Counted from the first letter of the stretch, positions 1 to 12,025 are shown. The stretch is 64,000 nucleotides of DNA from Heterobilharzia americana (GCA_944470555.2 OX104127.1:114232741-114296740), one strand, 5' to 3'. The notes: generated by a model not told the origin, from the letters alone. Numbers and translations are program-made.

Positions 1-98
1 GCTTACTGATTATTTTTGATAATAACCAAACAAACTTTGTACATAAAATGAACACAGCAGTAAAACTGAGTGTTTGAATTCAAAGTCAATCTATTTAC

Positions 99-348
99 CC
101 AATTCATGGCCTAGTTCTGTGTCCATGAGTGCCCATGGAATTTCAGAACCTTCTACAACACGCTTCATTTTTTTCAATAGCAAATCGGTTTCACCAACCT
201 CAGACTGAAATGAAGCATAAACATGTAATGTTGGGAAACATCTTAAAATATCCACAGCACTTTGGTTCGTTGTGAATAGCTTCTGGTATTTCTCTGCTTC
301 TTTTGTGGTTTGAGCAGCCAGATTTTGACTAATTAGTAGTATCTTCTC
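99..348 (-). CDS. Putative coding exon (sixth block of the minus-strand gene), helix-rich
   Basis: The minus strand is open for 83 codons plus one base. It starts after a TCTTTAG acceptor (348 is the first exon base) in phase 0 and ends at GG|GTAAAT (donor at 98-97) in phase 1. The peptide starts EKILLISQNLAAQTTKEAEK and contains DILRCFPTLHVYASFQSE and, near its end, EIPWALMDTELGHELG. It is charged, mostly helical-looking and unlike any transposon protein seen here. If the donor is not used, a TAG follows two codons later at 93-91, so this could instead be the terminal exon with the 3' UTR running to base 1. The entry phase matches the exit phase of the next block upstream (625-524). I do not recognise the family. 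An alternative is a piece of a frameshifted pseudogene together with the open stretch at about 360-520. Confidence 0.55.
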
Positions 349-523
349 CTAAAGACTGTTCCATAGACTTAATCTCATATTCTGAAGCTATGCAGAAGAT
401 ATCTTCAGGGTATTTAAAGTACAAAACGAGATTAGGAAGAAGTGAATCAAGGATGAAAAAGAGGTTGCTATGGAACCAAAAGTTGTGGATCATATATTGC
501 GAGAACAATAGTAATAGGCATAC

Positions 524-625
524 TTCTTGTGTACCCAGAACTTCGGCTTTAATTGGTGAATTGTCAACCTCTTTACTATAAATAATTGGTGAATCTTCAT
601 TTCTTTTGAGTTTTCTTTCAGAGTC
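524..625 (-). CDS. Putative short coding exon, 34 codons, phase 0/0
   Basis: Thirty-four codons on the minus strand lie between a TTTATATAG acceptor (625 is the first exon base) and a GAA|GTATGC donor at 523. The peptide is hydrophilic, from DSERKLKRNEDSPI to KAEVLGTQE, rich in Lys, Glu and Ser like the other exons of this strand. It would be spliced to 348-99 over a 175-base intron, a common size for short trematode introns. The donor is not a strong consensus, and the frame stays open past it to a TAG near 330, through a hydrophobic stretch (about 390-520), so the end is uncertain. Phase 0 at both ends fits the neighbours 2281-1761 and 348-99. No family recognised. Confidence 0.4.
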
Positions 626-1760
626 CTATATAAAGTCAAACCAAGCGGCTCAAAAGGAATGTGGATTCATCATTAATGTTAATACTGTCATACTGTTACT
701 ATGCATAAGAGAGGTTTGACCTTCAAATCAGTTTATTTTCTTTTTTATTTCGTATATGGTTGCAGTGATTCTGTAGTTAGGAGGGACAAGCAATAGTGTT
801 TATATTCCAAATATTCTTCCTACTTTTGAGAAGGCGGTTTTTCGTATCATCTGAATGGATTTGCGTGAGTGAAGTTTTCACCAACATATCAAGCGAATCC
901 ATCAATCTTAAGTGGGAAAAAGTGCTGTGTTAAGCTGAAGTCCTCCCGTTCCCTGGAGAAATATCGTGCGACGAACAGTGGAACACAACTGACTACGAGA
1001 AACAACAATCAGCCCAACGCTGTTCTACAAATATTATAACCTGATGAAATGCACTTGTTAATTTTAATTAGGAATTTAGAATTCAGTACATTTGACAAGA
1101 AAAAAGTAGTTTTCAAGGATGGGTGTACTGGTAAACGGGAAATCATTTTGCAATCATTTCTCTCACTTACTCACTATTTCTAAAAAACTTTTGAAACATT
1201 ATTGTAGTGCTGTGTTAATTCTTAGACATTTTGAATGACTCAATTTGCAAAAAATTAGTTTTTCCACCCATTGTTTAGTAAAGCAGGGAGAATATATGAA
1301 ATACTTTGGGAAAGAATACCTTTTGTGTTATAATGCACGAGGAGTCAATGTTATTCCTAGACATTTTCTTTCAAACAATTATACAGTGTATAACAAGGGT
1401 TAGAATGAGGATATGTAAATAATCAATAACTGGATCTTTGACATGTCTCTACTTATCGGTAATATCATCTAATTCTTACTTTGGGTAGCAAAATCAAGTA
1501 CTTAATTATCTTAGTCGACTGTTTCAAGTGCATACTGTTAAGGAGCCCAATACCAGGATGAAACTGCTGTTTAGTGTTCCCAGGGTAATCACTGGTCCTC
1601 CAGTTAAAGTCAGTCCGAGATGAATACTATCTCACATGACTATTCTTTTATTGTTCACTCTTATTTTCTACCTAACCAAGTTGATAGTTATTTTATATAA
1701 ACTCGTGGAATGTTTATAAAAATTCTCCGAAGCCATGCTAAAAAGTAAATTTGTTCTTAC
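626..1760 (-). other. Putative intron between coding blocks 2281-1761 and 625-524
   Basis: It opens with the donor GTAAGAAC (1760-1753) and closes with TTTATATAG. It is AT-rich, without long ORFs, repeats of the families seen elsewhere, or RNA genes that I can identify. Confidence 0.45.
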
Positions 1761-2281
1761 ATCTGTGGTTCCACATTCAGGATCAATTGTCAAGTTGATT
1801 TGGTTGAAACGTCGAGGAGCAACTGGTGGACGTTGTTTAAGTGTTGTTGTAAATACTGTTTGATGCCGAGGGGGATTTGTTACTGATGTATTGTATCTAC
1901 TTGAACTCGTGTTCTTTGCGATGTTATCAATTCTATCTGAATATAAGGTTGAGTGCTTGTGATAGTAATTTGAGTGGACAGAATCATTGAAATTATGCGC
2001 ATCTGTGCCATAGGCAGTAACGGAAGCAGATCGGCTGGGTATGTAACGATTATCTGGATAAACTTCATCGTGGATTAATTGTTTTCGTGGTGTTTGAGAT
2101 GAATAATAAGGTTTAGTATTGTAGTGTGTATTCGAAGGAGGTGGGAGACCAGCGGCCATATTCATACTTGTTAAGCGTAATTCTTCTAGAAGACGATCGA
2201 GTTCTTGTGTTCCAGCCATGATATTAAGTCGACGTGCTGCTTCCACTAAATCTTCTGTTGGATAGTAGGTTTGTACAGCTT
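1761..2281 (-). CDS. Coding exon with LD-type helix and SH3-ligand-like PPVAPRR; adaptor-like protein
   Basis: A 521-base exon on the minus strand. The acceptor is CTATCTAG after a pyrimidine-rich run (about 2303-2282) and the donor is GAT|GTAAGAAC at 1760. Two bases complete a split codon, then 173 codons follow. Near residue 23 there is EAARRLNIMAGTQELDRLL, continuing EEL: ELDRLLEEL matches the LDxLLxxL core of paxillin-type LD motifs, the helices that bind FAK/PYK2, vinculin and parvin in known paxillins. Further on are a Ser/Tyr/Asn-rich disordered stretch and QRPPVAPRRF, an SH3-ligand-like Pro/Arg run. No LIM domain is visible, so paxillin or zyxin identity is not claimed; a scaffold or adaptor role is inference. 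The reading frame continues past the donor into intron to 1668. Entry phase 1 accepts the exit of the 28472-28083 exon. Confidence 0.72.
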
Positions 2282-4425
2282 CTAGATAGGGTGGACAAAA
2301 AAAGAATTGACGCCAAATATTTAGAGCGGAAGTAATCTAGTCTTTATATGCATACACATTCATAAAAGAAAAATTCTGTTACTGGGTTGTATCGATTAAA
2401 AAGCAATAAAGAGACTGGATAAGATTTATTGACCTATCAAACGAGGAATTACATCTATTCCTTGAAGTCTGAAAATTCCATTTCACCCTAGACAAATATG
2501 AATGTATTACGAAATATTCAAGGGTCGGTAAACTATGCTGTTATCATGATACAACGAGGTAAACCGAACAATTTCATTACTTTGAGTAGGTCTAATAAGT
2601 AGTAGACGGAAATCATCTTATTTTTTTAGTTTATCGACATCAATTTCATTAAGTTAAGTACACGGAGTTTCTACTTCATCCAACGTCTCGATTTTATTCA
2701 CAATTCGTGTTTAAGAGGAACAGTTAGTTTAATGACACATATTTTCATTACTAGTTTTTTTTTTTGGTTGGGAACTGCAGAAAGTGAGGGTGCATAAAAT
2801 GTTTATTTCCTTACACATGAGGATTTCGAAACTGTAGATACATCTTGCTGAAAGATTGAAACCATCACATTTCAACCCAATAGCTGACATTTTACATTCA
2901 GCTACCACATTTACACTCTTTGGACTTATACTACATTTCCAAATCAATTTTACGTAGTATATGACTTATGTTATACATTTAAACTGTGTACTAATGTTAG
3001 TTTTCGATTTGCTGTACCAATTTGTCAGATAATGCAGAAGTTTCTTTTTTTTCCGTTCAGTATCTTACGACCTTCAAAGGTCGGTTTTCTTCAATTATTC
3101 CACAAAACACTTCCTAAGTAAACTATACAATATTCATGAAGTATGATATATTCTTTTCAAGATGAGATGACCACAGTAAGGAGAACTGCATTTATTCATG
3201 TCATATAGATACAGCGACGACTGCTGACGAAAAGGAAATACGCCGCTAACAATGGTAAACGGTCCTACCAAACCGATAGTTAAATGAACAAAATATGCGT
3301 ACTATTTTCTGTACAGTTAGCTTGTATTGAGCTACTTTCATATACAATGTAGTCAAATAGTATACGGTAATATTTGAGGAAAAAATAGACCGTAGCTGAT
3401 GAACTAGAAATGCATGTCGTCACTAATATCTTGGTAACAACTAAACTTCATCCTAAAATGAAGACCTTATTCGTCAAATATTATTCATGAAAGTTCTTAG
3501 TGAGCATTTATTTCATTTAGTTTCCAGCTTCGACTTAGGTTTTTTAAAAATACCAGTCAAAACTTGATGATTTGTTCTTAAATTTACCTCTACTGAAAAG
3601 CCGATTATCGGAAAAGTACACTATCAATTGCTCTTTCTTTATTCCACCAATAAAAATGAGAAAGAAAGGGGTATACTGAGAGTAGCGCTTTGAAGGAAAA
3701 TCAAATGATTCAACAATAAACTTAAGTTTATACCGCTTGATAATCTCATGCCTGCTTAATTATTTCTTCATTTTACTAATTTGAAGATTTTACTGAGAAA
3801 GTAACAGGAAGGATAAAGCTATCCGACATGTTAAATTCCACTCAAACTTCATGATAAGTAAAATACTAAGCCTTTTCTGAATTCCAGCATAAGATTTGGA
3901 CAGATATCAGACGAATGCATTCATCAGTTCTATCGGATAACTTATGACAGACTTTCATATTCTAACAGAAACAAAAAAGTTTAGATACTCCCTGGCAGTA
4001 CGAACCTCTGAACCTTTTGGAATCAAAGATAAACAGAAGTATTGTAGATGTCAAGTTTAACTCAGCTGTAATAGAGGCTGAGGTGAAATGGTTCTGGAAT
4101 TGAATGCAAATGCCTACTGCTGTAAACCCAAACAATAAGTCTAGAGAGGTGTGCATACCGTTCCTATAATAAAAAACAGTTCTGTCGTACTAATTCATGA
4201 CTAGTGACAGAGAGTGGTGTTAACAAATTAAAATGACACGATTTGAAATGTATTTTTACGTGGTAGAAAAACAAATATTGAAAGTAAATTCGATGACGAT
4301 GCGAATGATTGCAGCACCAGTTTGTACAATGAAACGGACTAATGTAACATTTCGAGCTACAATTGATTGGGTCACTTCGCGTCAGATACATTAATCCTAT
4401 TTGTAGTAATTATGAACAGTGGCCA
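2282..4425 (-). other. Intron sequence, no recognised feature
   Basis: First 2 kb of the roughly 25.8 kb intron between exons 28472-28083 and 2281-1761, given in plus coordinates. AT-rich; short ORFs on the minus strand (2729-2947, 3962-4156, 4164-4391) have no protein-like bias and no flanking splice signals that I trust. Confidence 0.4.
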
Positions 4426-4562
4426 GCAGTGGAATCTGGGATGCGCACTGCGTCCTATTTGAGACTTATCAGCTAGATTTAACTGAACCCCACTAAAGTT
4501 AAAGCTTTGACCTATCGCTTCAAACGCAAGAGCATCATCCACTAGATAACGCTATGAAGTAA
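4425..4562 (-). mobile_element. Family 1 retroposon fragment (Sm-alpha-like) with decayed hammerhead
   Basis: Read on the minus strand it has a tRNA-like B-box part, then the hammerhead region, then the CCACTGCTGGCCA start of the tail. The core is CTGATAAG (normally CTGANGAG), stem II is partly kept (TCTCAAATAGGA), and GAAA and the GTC cleavage triplet are both lost. The hammerhead is therefore dead. Confidence 0.75.
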
Positions 4563-4564
4563 AA

Positions 4565-5515
4565 TTTTATTGAGTTATTACATGTTTAAATGGCTGTTCA
4601 TCTTAGTAGATTTTCTGATCTAACTGAATTTGCTGATTAAATTACATTTATCAGGAAGAGAGCTTCGTAATGTCGTGGTAAAATATCAAGGTAAAAGATA
4701 AGTGCCATTTTGTGATCGAAAGAAAGTGATTTAAAGAAAAACACTTCCTGAAAGAAGGGACTAAACTAAGTCATTCCACCACTCAGTTTTCTCCTTATAT
4801 TCATATCAACTACATGGATTGCATAGCTTAAAACTTTGCATACACATCACCAGTGCATTAAAAACTATATAAGTTCTGTAGTGGCTAACAGTGGAACTTA
4901 AAACGTAGATTTTGCACTACTTACAACCTGTCAGTGGAATGTGTCCAAGTCCACAAGTTTTTGTATTGTCACTATGGCACGCGTACAGACTCATTTTTAT
5001 TGATAAGACACCCCAGTTACTACAGTCATACCTGTGTCTGTTATTCAAAGGTGAAAGATACACCTTGAATTATAATAACAGGTGCTCCCGATTTCAGAAT
5101 CGGAAGTCTGATTACAAGTTGTGTAAAAAACCCAAGTGATGAAACGCTAGGATAACTGCCCAATTCAATTTTGGAATTCAATGGTGGGTGTGATAAAATA
5201 AAACGCAATAAGAAATTCAGTATAAATAGTGATACTACTTTAAGTAGGTTAAGTCTAAAACATGGATTTATCTATTACTTCAATAATTACTTCAGTAATA
5301 ATTACAGATCTCGGCAATAGATTGAGAAATGCTTGTAAAAAATCACTTATAGAGTTAAAAATCGGATAACTGAGAAGTATTTATCAAATCTGAACGGCGT
5401 TCGTCATGAGAAATTTATTTACGACTGTCCTTATGGATACTCATGATACAGTGGTTCATTGAAGACAAATGGTTTGCAGCATCAGTATGTTGCTTAAAAT
5501 TATTAAAGATTGTGG

Positions 5516-5593
<78 letters not shown>

Positions 5594-6990
5594 GTGTGTG
5601 TGTGGCATCTTCAGTGACTAATCCAGTTGTATAGAAAGTCAGCTGTAGTGGGGATAACTGTGTTGTAAAGTCTACAACTACAATAATGAATGATATATAT
5701 TTGAAAAGGATGTAGGATATCTTGAGGATGTAAGTATGCCTTCTTAGCTAATGTCAAAGGTATGAGGTTGTAGTTAGAATTGTCAGTCGATTACATGCAA
5801 CCAACGGCGATTAACTAAGAATTAAGCATGAACATGTGTATCCAAGCTCAATTTCAGTGTCGACAACTTCGTTGATAGACTTCGGAGAGCATCTAGGGTT
5901 AGACAGAAGTGAATTCAATAATAATAATCGATCTATAAGCAGAGGGCGATTGACGTACACTCCGGAAGTATTTTGGGTTACTGGTGAGAAAAGAATCTGT
6001 TATCTACAACAGCAGAGTTTGGCTGATTAAACGTTCATCTGATATTCACAAAATGTTTAACTGAAATAAACTGCCTTTTATGGATTATTTAAAACGACTA
6101 AATAGGTTCATCTGAAGCTAAAGAAAATTTAAATATTCATTCTTATGCTACTAACAGTTATGAACTGTACTATGGTAAGGTTTAATAGGATGTCAAAGTT
6201 ATATGTCAGCTCGAGGTTCGAACTCGTCGTGCGATTAATATTATTTTGTAGTGAAAATAACCGAAGGTATTTTATTTTTAAATTCTTGACTTAGTGTTAC
6301 AAACAGGTGAATTATACGGTTTCTGCCCTCAAGTCCACTGGTCAGTGACTTATATGTGAAAGAAAATGATCAAACACTTTAATGTGAAGATTTTTTCAGA
6401 TTTCCTTGTACACTTTACGGAGAAACAAAAGTGATAGGGTCACCTTCATTCATCGAAACTATAGATTATGCAATAGCTAGTAAAACGTATTGATCCACTG
6501 CTTCTCAAGGTTCAAAGTTTTGGAAACGCAGTGTATTAAAATGTTGATGGATTGGTCTTATTCTCTGTTTGAAATGAGTGGATTTCCTATGGTGATATTC
6601 TCGTTTTGCTACATTTAACTTTTTAAGAAAAGAACTGTTGAAATCAGTGCATAGACTTTATCATCAGTGAAGCTGTAACCGGAAATTGGGATACAATAAA
6701 TAACCTCCTTGAACATTTTCAGGTGAGTTTGTAACTAGACTGGATAGTAGGAGGTTGAATGGTTACCACTTTGATGATACAATATTTCCGATCATTTTTA
6801 CCTCACCCATGAAAACGACATTTTTTTCAGGTTTTTCATAATAACTGATACTCTCTGTCACATACAAGGCTAACAGTTGTTTCACCTACTAACACAAAAC
6901 GTCTAAAGCCATTTTGGATCCTTAACTAAGTGATTACGTCAAGAGACTTCTGGTGACCCTCTATATAGTCTTACAGTGGTTAACGAGTTG
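4565..6990. other. Intron sequence with one long AT microsatellite
   Basis: No gene recognised. The only outstanding element is the (TA)n tract listed separately. ORFs over the tract (such as 5443-5634) are a by-product of the repeat. Confidence 0.4.
5517..5604. repeat. Long (TA)n microsatellite ending in (TG)n
   Basis: About 60 bases of pure TA repeat, one TG interruption, a second TA block, then TGTGTGTGTG. Long perfect tracts like this are usually length-variable and prone to assembly error. Confidence 0.97.
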
Positions 6991-6994
6991 CAAC

Positions 6995-7115
6995 TATTGT
7001 GTAAGGGTTAATGGTACTACCTGGCCCCCAAACCTCAGTAGACGGATCGGGGTTCGAACCTATGACCCCTCGGTTGAGAGTCGAATGCCTAGACAAATGA
7101 GCCACAGCTCTTCAT
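6995..7115 (-). repeat. tRNA-derived SINE-like fragment
   Basis: On the minus strand a pol III A-box-like TGGCTCATTTGTCTAGGC is followed about 40 bases later by a B box GGTTCGAACCCC. Stems of a functional tRNA do not form cleanly, so I call it a tRNA-derived repeat and not a tRNA gene. Confidence 0.6.
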
Positions 7116-7496
7116 TTCCAACCACAGTAGTATCACAACATATCAGAAAATAAAAATCGAACAAAAGGCAACAGAAACAGCTGATACATTCAAAGGGTGG
7201 CTGATATTCACAAAAGTACAAACATGTGTGTGGCCTCATTTGGACTGCAACTAATGAAATCAATAAAAACAACCAGCATTTATTCCTTATACTCGTAGTG
7301 CAGTATGTTAGGGCAAAATCATCTTGCAATGTGATCCACCTTCTTACCGGTGACATTAAAAGTATTCAGCAACGTTTATTTGCTCTCACACCTATAGGGT
7401 TACAAATGTTAGACATTTTCGTTTTAACTTCAAGATTTCATAAGCTCCCACTTTCTGCCATAAGGAGTTATTCTATTAAGTTATGCTTTCAGTAGC

Positions 7497-7520
7497 ATAT
7501 ATATATATATATATATATAT
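7497..7520. repeat. (AT)12 microsatellite
   Basis: Perfect dinucleotide run directly visible. Confidence 0.95.
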
Positions 7521-7971
7521 CGATTGGTGTCATGTTTAACAATCTGTAAAGCACATGACAATATTTGCATGAATAAGTTTTCATACCTATTGCCACAATT
7601 TATAAGAAAAATAAAAGAATATGCTTTGAACAAGCGACTACTAGATTGATTACCATAAAATATTTAACATTTGTTTATTATACTTTTGCGCGAAATTTAA
7701 CTTTGAAATTCACATTTTTTAAATGGTTCATTGTATAATCAACATTTTAGAATATGCATATCACTTCAGTTTACTAGACATCGAATGTCTGGGTACAACG
7801 TTAGATATTTACTATTCTTCAACACGATTTATATTGATTTTATGCAGTAAAAGCCAATATTGATCAATTAAATTTCAAATAATCTATGTTGGCAATCAGT
7901 GAATGTATAATCGTAAATATGAAATGTTTGTGTTCGCTTATGTGACAAATATTTAATTTGTTGATGGCAAC

Positions 7972-8036
7972 GCTTGTTTCGTCTCATTTCGGACTCGTCA
8001 GCCGGATGAACCTGCCTCCAAATGACCGAATGTCTT
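7972..8036 (-). ncRNA. Hammerhead-like relic of a third type
   Basis: On the minus strand the segment holds CCGGCTGACGAG, then TCC...GAGA, then CGAAAC: the two conserved single-strand boxes of a hammerhead at correct spacing. The cleavage triplet and the 3' half of stem I are not evident downstream (AAGCGTTGCCATC follows). The 5' flank (GGAGGCAGGTTCATC) resembles family 1. It is either a broken family 1 copy or the ribozyme relic of another element; the PLE remnant at 8.4-9.0 kb lies close by. Confidence 0.5.
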
Positions 8037-8414
8037 CCTATTTGGTTATTAACTTGGTTGAACAGACAGTTCTCATTCCGATCAATAGTTTAGTGTTTAC
8101 CCAGAACAGTTGTATTCAGTGTAACTTTTAAAAAAGTAATGAGTTGTAAATGGTGCAAAAGAAGAGTGGTGTTCGTTCCATTTTAAGCACAGCTACTTTG
8201 AACTGGGTTTAAAATCTTACAATTACCAGGATCATTTTAAAATTTGTGAGGTCAAATCTTACAACTTTGATTTACATCAATAAATCAATAAAAATCGCAG
8301 TGTTGCATGTATATTATCAGTCGTCTTTAAGTTTACGCACGTTGCGAACTAACAAATTTAAATATGATATAGTGAATGGAATTCAAGGTTACTATCACAA
8401 TTATGTTTCCAAGA

Positions 8415-9000
8415 ATTAGAAGTTGTATGGATAATGCAGTAAGTGAGGAGTTAGAAGTACCTCGAAAAGTGTTCATTGAGAATGGTTATCCTTCAAGATT
8501 CATCGAAATGAACATAAAATTCTAAGCATTTCAAAGAAGGAACAACTACAAAGAAGACGCTATTTATGAGTATTAGATTCAAGGTAGATACATTGACAGA
8601 GATACTGTAGAATCGATTGTTCAAAGCACTGAAGATGTTCTTTTCCGCACAACTTCGGATTGGTTTCTTCAGTTAACAAATGATTGGAGGATATGTTAGG
8701 GACAGACTACCGTTTTGGGCCATCTCCACTTATTTTTACCAGTTCACTTCCTCTTTTGGACCTGGTTACATAGGGTGCATGAAGCATGTTCTATCAAAAC
8801 GCATCTCCTAACGCTATCCTCCATATCTCAGTAAAGGACAGTGTAAAGGCTTCAACAGCTCGATTCTTGAGGATTTGGCTAATTCTGATCACTTCACTCC
8901 ACGAGAATCTTCTGACAAAGTCATTCATAAAGTGAGATGGAACGTTTCAAAGGGAATGCGTACTCACCACCTTAACACAGTAGAGGCTGTAGCAATCTAG
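8415..9000 (+). pseudogene. Penelope-like element 3' remnant (RT thumb and GIY-YIG endonuclease)
   Basis: Reading across frames on the plus strand gives the order seen in the other PLEs of this window: GYPSRFIEMNIK-like text (thumb), DTVESIVQSTEDVLF, then LPFWAISTYFYQFTSSFGPG followed by YIGCMKHVLSKRIS, then SSILEDLANSDH. The YIG and the downstream Ser-Ser-Ile-Leu block match the GIY-YIG endonuclease of PLEs. In known PLEs this nuclease nicks target DNA for reverse transcription. Several frameshifts and stops make it dead. The 5' part (RT palm) is absent here. Confidence 0.75.
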
Positions 9001-9309
9001 TGGTTCAAATTAGATGCCCGATTTCAAAAGGATTACATTCATTCTCAAATTTTACCTTGGTCATGATCATACTAAGACATTTTATTCACTTTTCTTTATT
9101 TATTGTAATCCTATAAGCAATTTTCGATGACTTTCAGTTGACCTTCTAGCCATTACCACCCTGTGACTTCATTGACCTTTCTCGATGACTTCGTATTGAC
9201 CCATTAGCTACTAATGAACACACACTTTGTTGCAACTATGCCTACGGTTGTACAGCCTTAGTTGAAAAGAAAAGTTTATATGTTGAACTGTCTTTTGTTA
9301 AATTGTATT

Positions 9310-9660
9310 CATGTTGGTGAATATTAGTGGAATCCAGGACACACGTTCATCCTACCTGGGACTCGTTAGCTGGATATGCCAGCACCCCAGTGAGTGATGT
9401 TGTCCCCACTGAGACTCAAACCCGGTACCCATCGCTTCAAACGCCAAAGAATTATCCACTAAGCCAATGGAGCACGAGAGACACCTACACTGCAACGGCT
9501 GTCAGTTGTGGCTTACTGATACTTGTAATTACCCCTTCCTTCACTGGGTTGGGTTGCTGGATATCTGTTGGTAGATGGGTTCCAATGCAGAAGCCTCGAT
9601 ATTCGTGAGTATTCATCTTGGCGACTCACATTGGGATTCAAGACATTATCCAGGATATTT
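9310..9660 (-). mobile_element. Family 1 retroposon, about one monomer, decayed hammerhead
   Basis: In minus orientation the order is: a segment resembling the sequence after the ribozyme cleavage site (about 9650), tail, tRNA-like head (B box GGGTTTGAGTCTC), hammerhead, and again the post-cleavage start (TCCTGGATTCCACT near 9327). It is therefore a ribozyme-to-ribozyme unit of roughly 310-350 bases. The core reads CTAACGAG and GATGAAC, both altered, so self-cleavage is not expected. The ORFs here are shadows. Confidence 0.8.
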
Positions 9661-11845
9661 TGATGCATTTCTTTAGTATCATCGAGAGTGTTCGATGAAA
9701 CACGGAACGTGATATAATCATTGAAAAATGCTTGGACACCGATTAAAATCAATGACTTTAGCTAATTGTGGACTTTGAGACCACAAAATCTATTTATTTT
9801 ATACTCAGATAACTTCAGTGACAATAGTTCAAACTACTGGAAATTTTGGCAGTCTATAACTAGGTTTTTCTAAATACAGTTTTGCTTGTACGACATGTGC
9901 AAGAAGAAAAGGTCAGAGGTAAGTTAATTTAGGAGACAAATCTCCTGTTTTTGCTGTCACTGTGGAATATTCTTCTACAGTGAGAGCAAAGTTATATTGC
10001 ATTACATACCGGATCAGCTCCTCAGCAAAGTTTCTTGCTCATAATCAGAGGGAAATTCGGATATAATAGTGTCAAGTTAAGGATACAAATGATCCAGTTG
10101 GACACCTTATTGTACCTAATATCGTGTACATAGGTTGAACTAACCATTCAGACTACCACAGTGTGAAAACGGGCAAATTTAAAGCAATAGACCCCATTGA
10201 GAAAGCTAATCGAGAAATAATGTTATTTCCGTGCAAGTATTGGAACATGATCACAGCATAAGATGTGAAACAGTAAGAGTTTTAAAGAATAATGTAGTTA
10301 GATGGAAGAAAATATTGATAAGCAGGTCCTTACTCGTTTAACGAGAATGTACCACATGCAATACGACGAGTGGTTGTACACGAGTCTCAGGTATGTGAAA
10401 AGTATACTCACTTCAAAACCATAGATGGAGAAGCAGCGGAACTGTAAGGTGGAAACCAGAAGATTGCTTGATTACCTTGACATATCTGTGCATATTATTA
10501 TTTTGCTCGAAATTTCATCCATTAAATAATATTGTTTCATTGTGCCTTATATTAAATTGACTAATGAAGAACGGAACTATTCTTTACGACTGTACTGGAT
10601 TCCTCAAAGTCATCATTTGAATACAAAGATGAGATATTCTTCCCACTGAACGAACAAGTGTTATAGACCAGCGAATCTTCCAACGGTCATAATCATTATT
10701 TCGAGCTTTGGAGGAAAATACTTTAGATGGGCAAAACTAAACAATCAGTTTATCTACGGTGATTCTGCATGAAGATTGTTTTAATCTAGTGAGAGAAAAA
10801 CGGTTTTGATTACTTTTGTGGGTGACCGACCCTGATGACTGTTGAAGACCTTAGTGAATTGTGTTATCTTCAAAGCTTTTGATATAACAGTAATTCCTAG
10901 GATATCTGAAGCTCGATATAGCTGTATTCTAAATAACTACTAGGCTGTAAAATAACAGGTGCCAAGAAATGACTTCAGATGTGGTTGTCAGATTAATAAC
11001 CACTCTAACATACAATTTAACTAGAACTCAGAGGTTACTTAGCCAGGTATCTTGAAATTGAAATATATATATTAAATAATCAAATCTGTTGGAAAATTTA
11101 AACAGTCAGGTCCTCAAAGGAACGCTATTCCTTTAATTAGTCAACATTAGTATGAGAAATGGAAATACTACTAATGATAGAAAGTAGCAATATCATACCC
11201 CACTAATATCTAGATGTATTTAGTAGAAATTTTTAATACCAGTTATACAGAAACTCAACTTTCAAACAAAACATCATGTTATTATATACTTTTCTTTCGA
11301 ATGAATAAAGAGGTAGGCTCACCAACGAGAGCTGATGATCTGTTGTGCAAATTTGAACACAGCTGTTGAAATGAACTATGAGCTGAATTGAAATCCGCGT
11401 ATATAAAAATAGTTCTGATTAACTTATCCTAATCAATCTACCAGAATTTCTCAAATCATCAACAATTTTAGTCAGCACCCAGACAATCACAATGAGTTTG
11501 AGATGAAATATTTGTATCCAAAAGAAGTTTGTTCGACCACTTTCATTACCGTGGCCATCAACATGATGTAACTTCTAGGTTTACTTTGTACACCTCTTCA
11601 CCTTCTTGTTTCTATCAATATTCATATTTCCAATTTTAGTAACTCTATTGATTATTTACATCATTATTTCCGAAACACCACGTGATTGGTAATTTGATCA
11701 GATTGTAAACCTATATATTAGTGTAGATCCCAAAATGAAGACCTAATTGAAAAGAAATATATTTCTTCGCTCAATCAGTCTTTTTCTAAATGTCTAGATG
11801 GAAATATTCAATGTATTGAAATATTTTATCACTTTTACTATTTGA
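9661..11845. other. Intron sequence, no recognised gene
   Basis: AT-rich, no ORF above background and no repeat that I could assign, apart from scattered low-complexity runs. Confidence 0.35.
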
Positions 11846-12025
11846 GATAACCGTGGTTTGGTAGACTTGTATTCATGCTGGGTGATGATTAAAAGTGAGA
11901 TGAAAATCTTGACTACGCAGGTTTAGAACCGACGACCACTGCGGTTTCCGGCTCGGTATAGTAGATCATCTCTTAGCGCACCGAGTCGGAGACCCGGTGG
12001 TCACTGTTTCGAAATTTTCTATGTG
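11846..12025 (-). repeat. tRNA-derived SINE (family 3), copy A
   Basis: The flank TTTGAGATAACCGTGGTTTG at 11846 closely matches the outer arms of the repeat pair at 63.55-63.97 kb. The minus strand carries a tRNA-like region with an A-box-like TGCGCTAAGAGATGATC and a B-box-like GGTTCTAAACC. Degenerate. Confidence 0.65.

Noticed and set aside
7060..7356. 98-codon minus ORF as a gene
   Set aside because: Overlaps the tRNA-derived repeat at 7.0 kb and has no conserved features.
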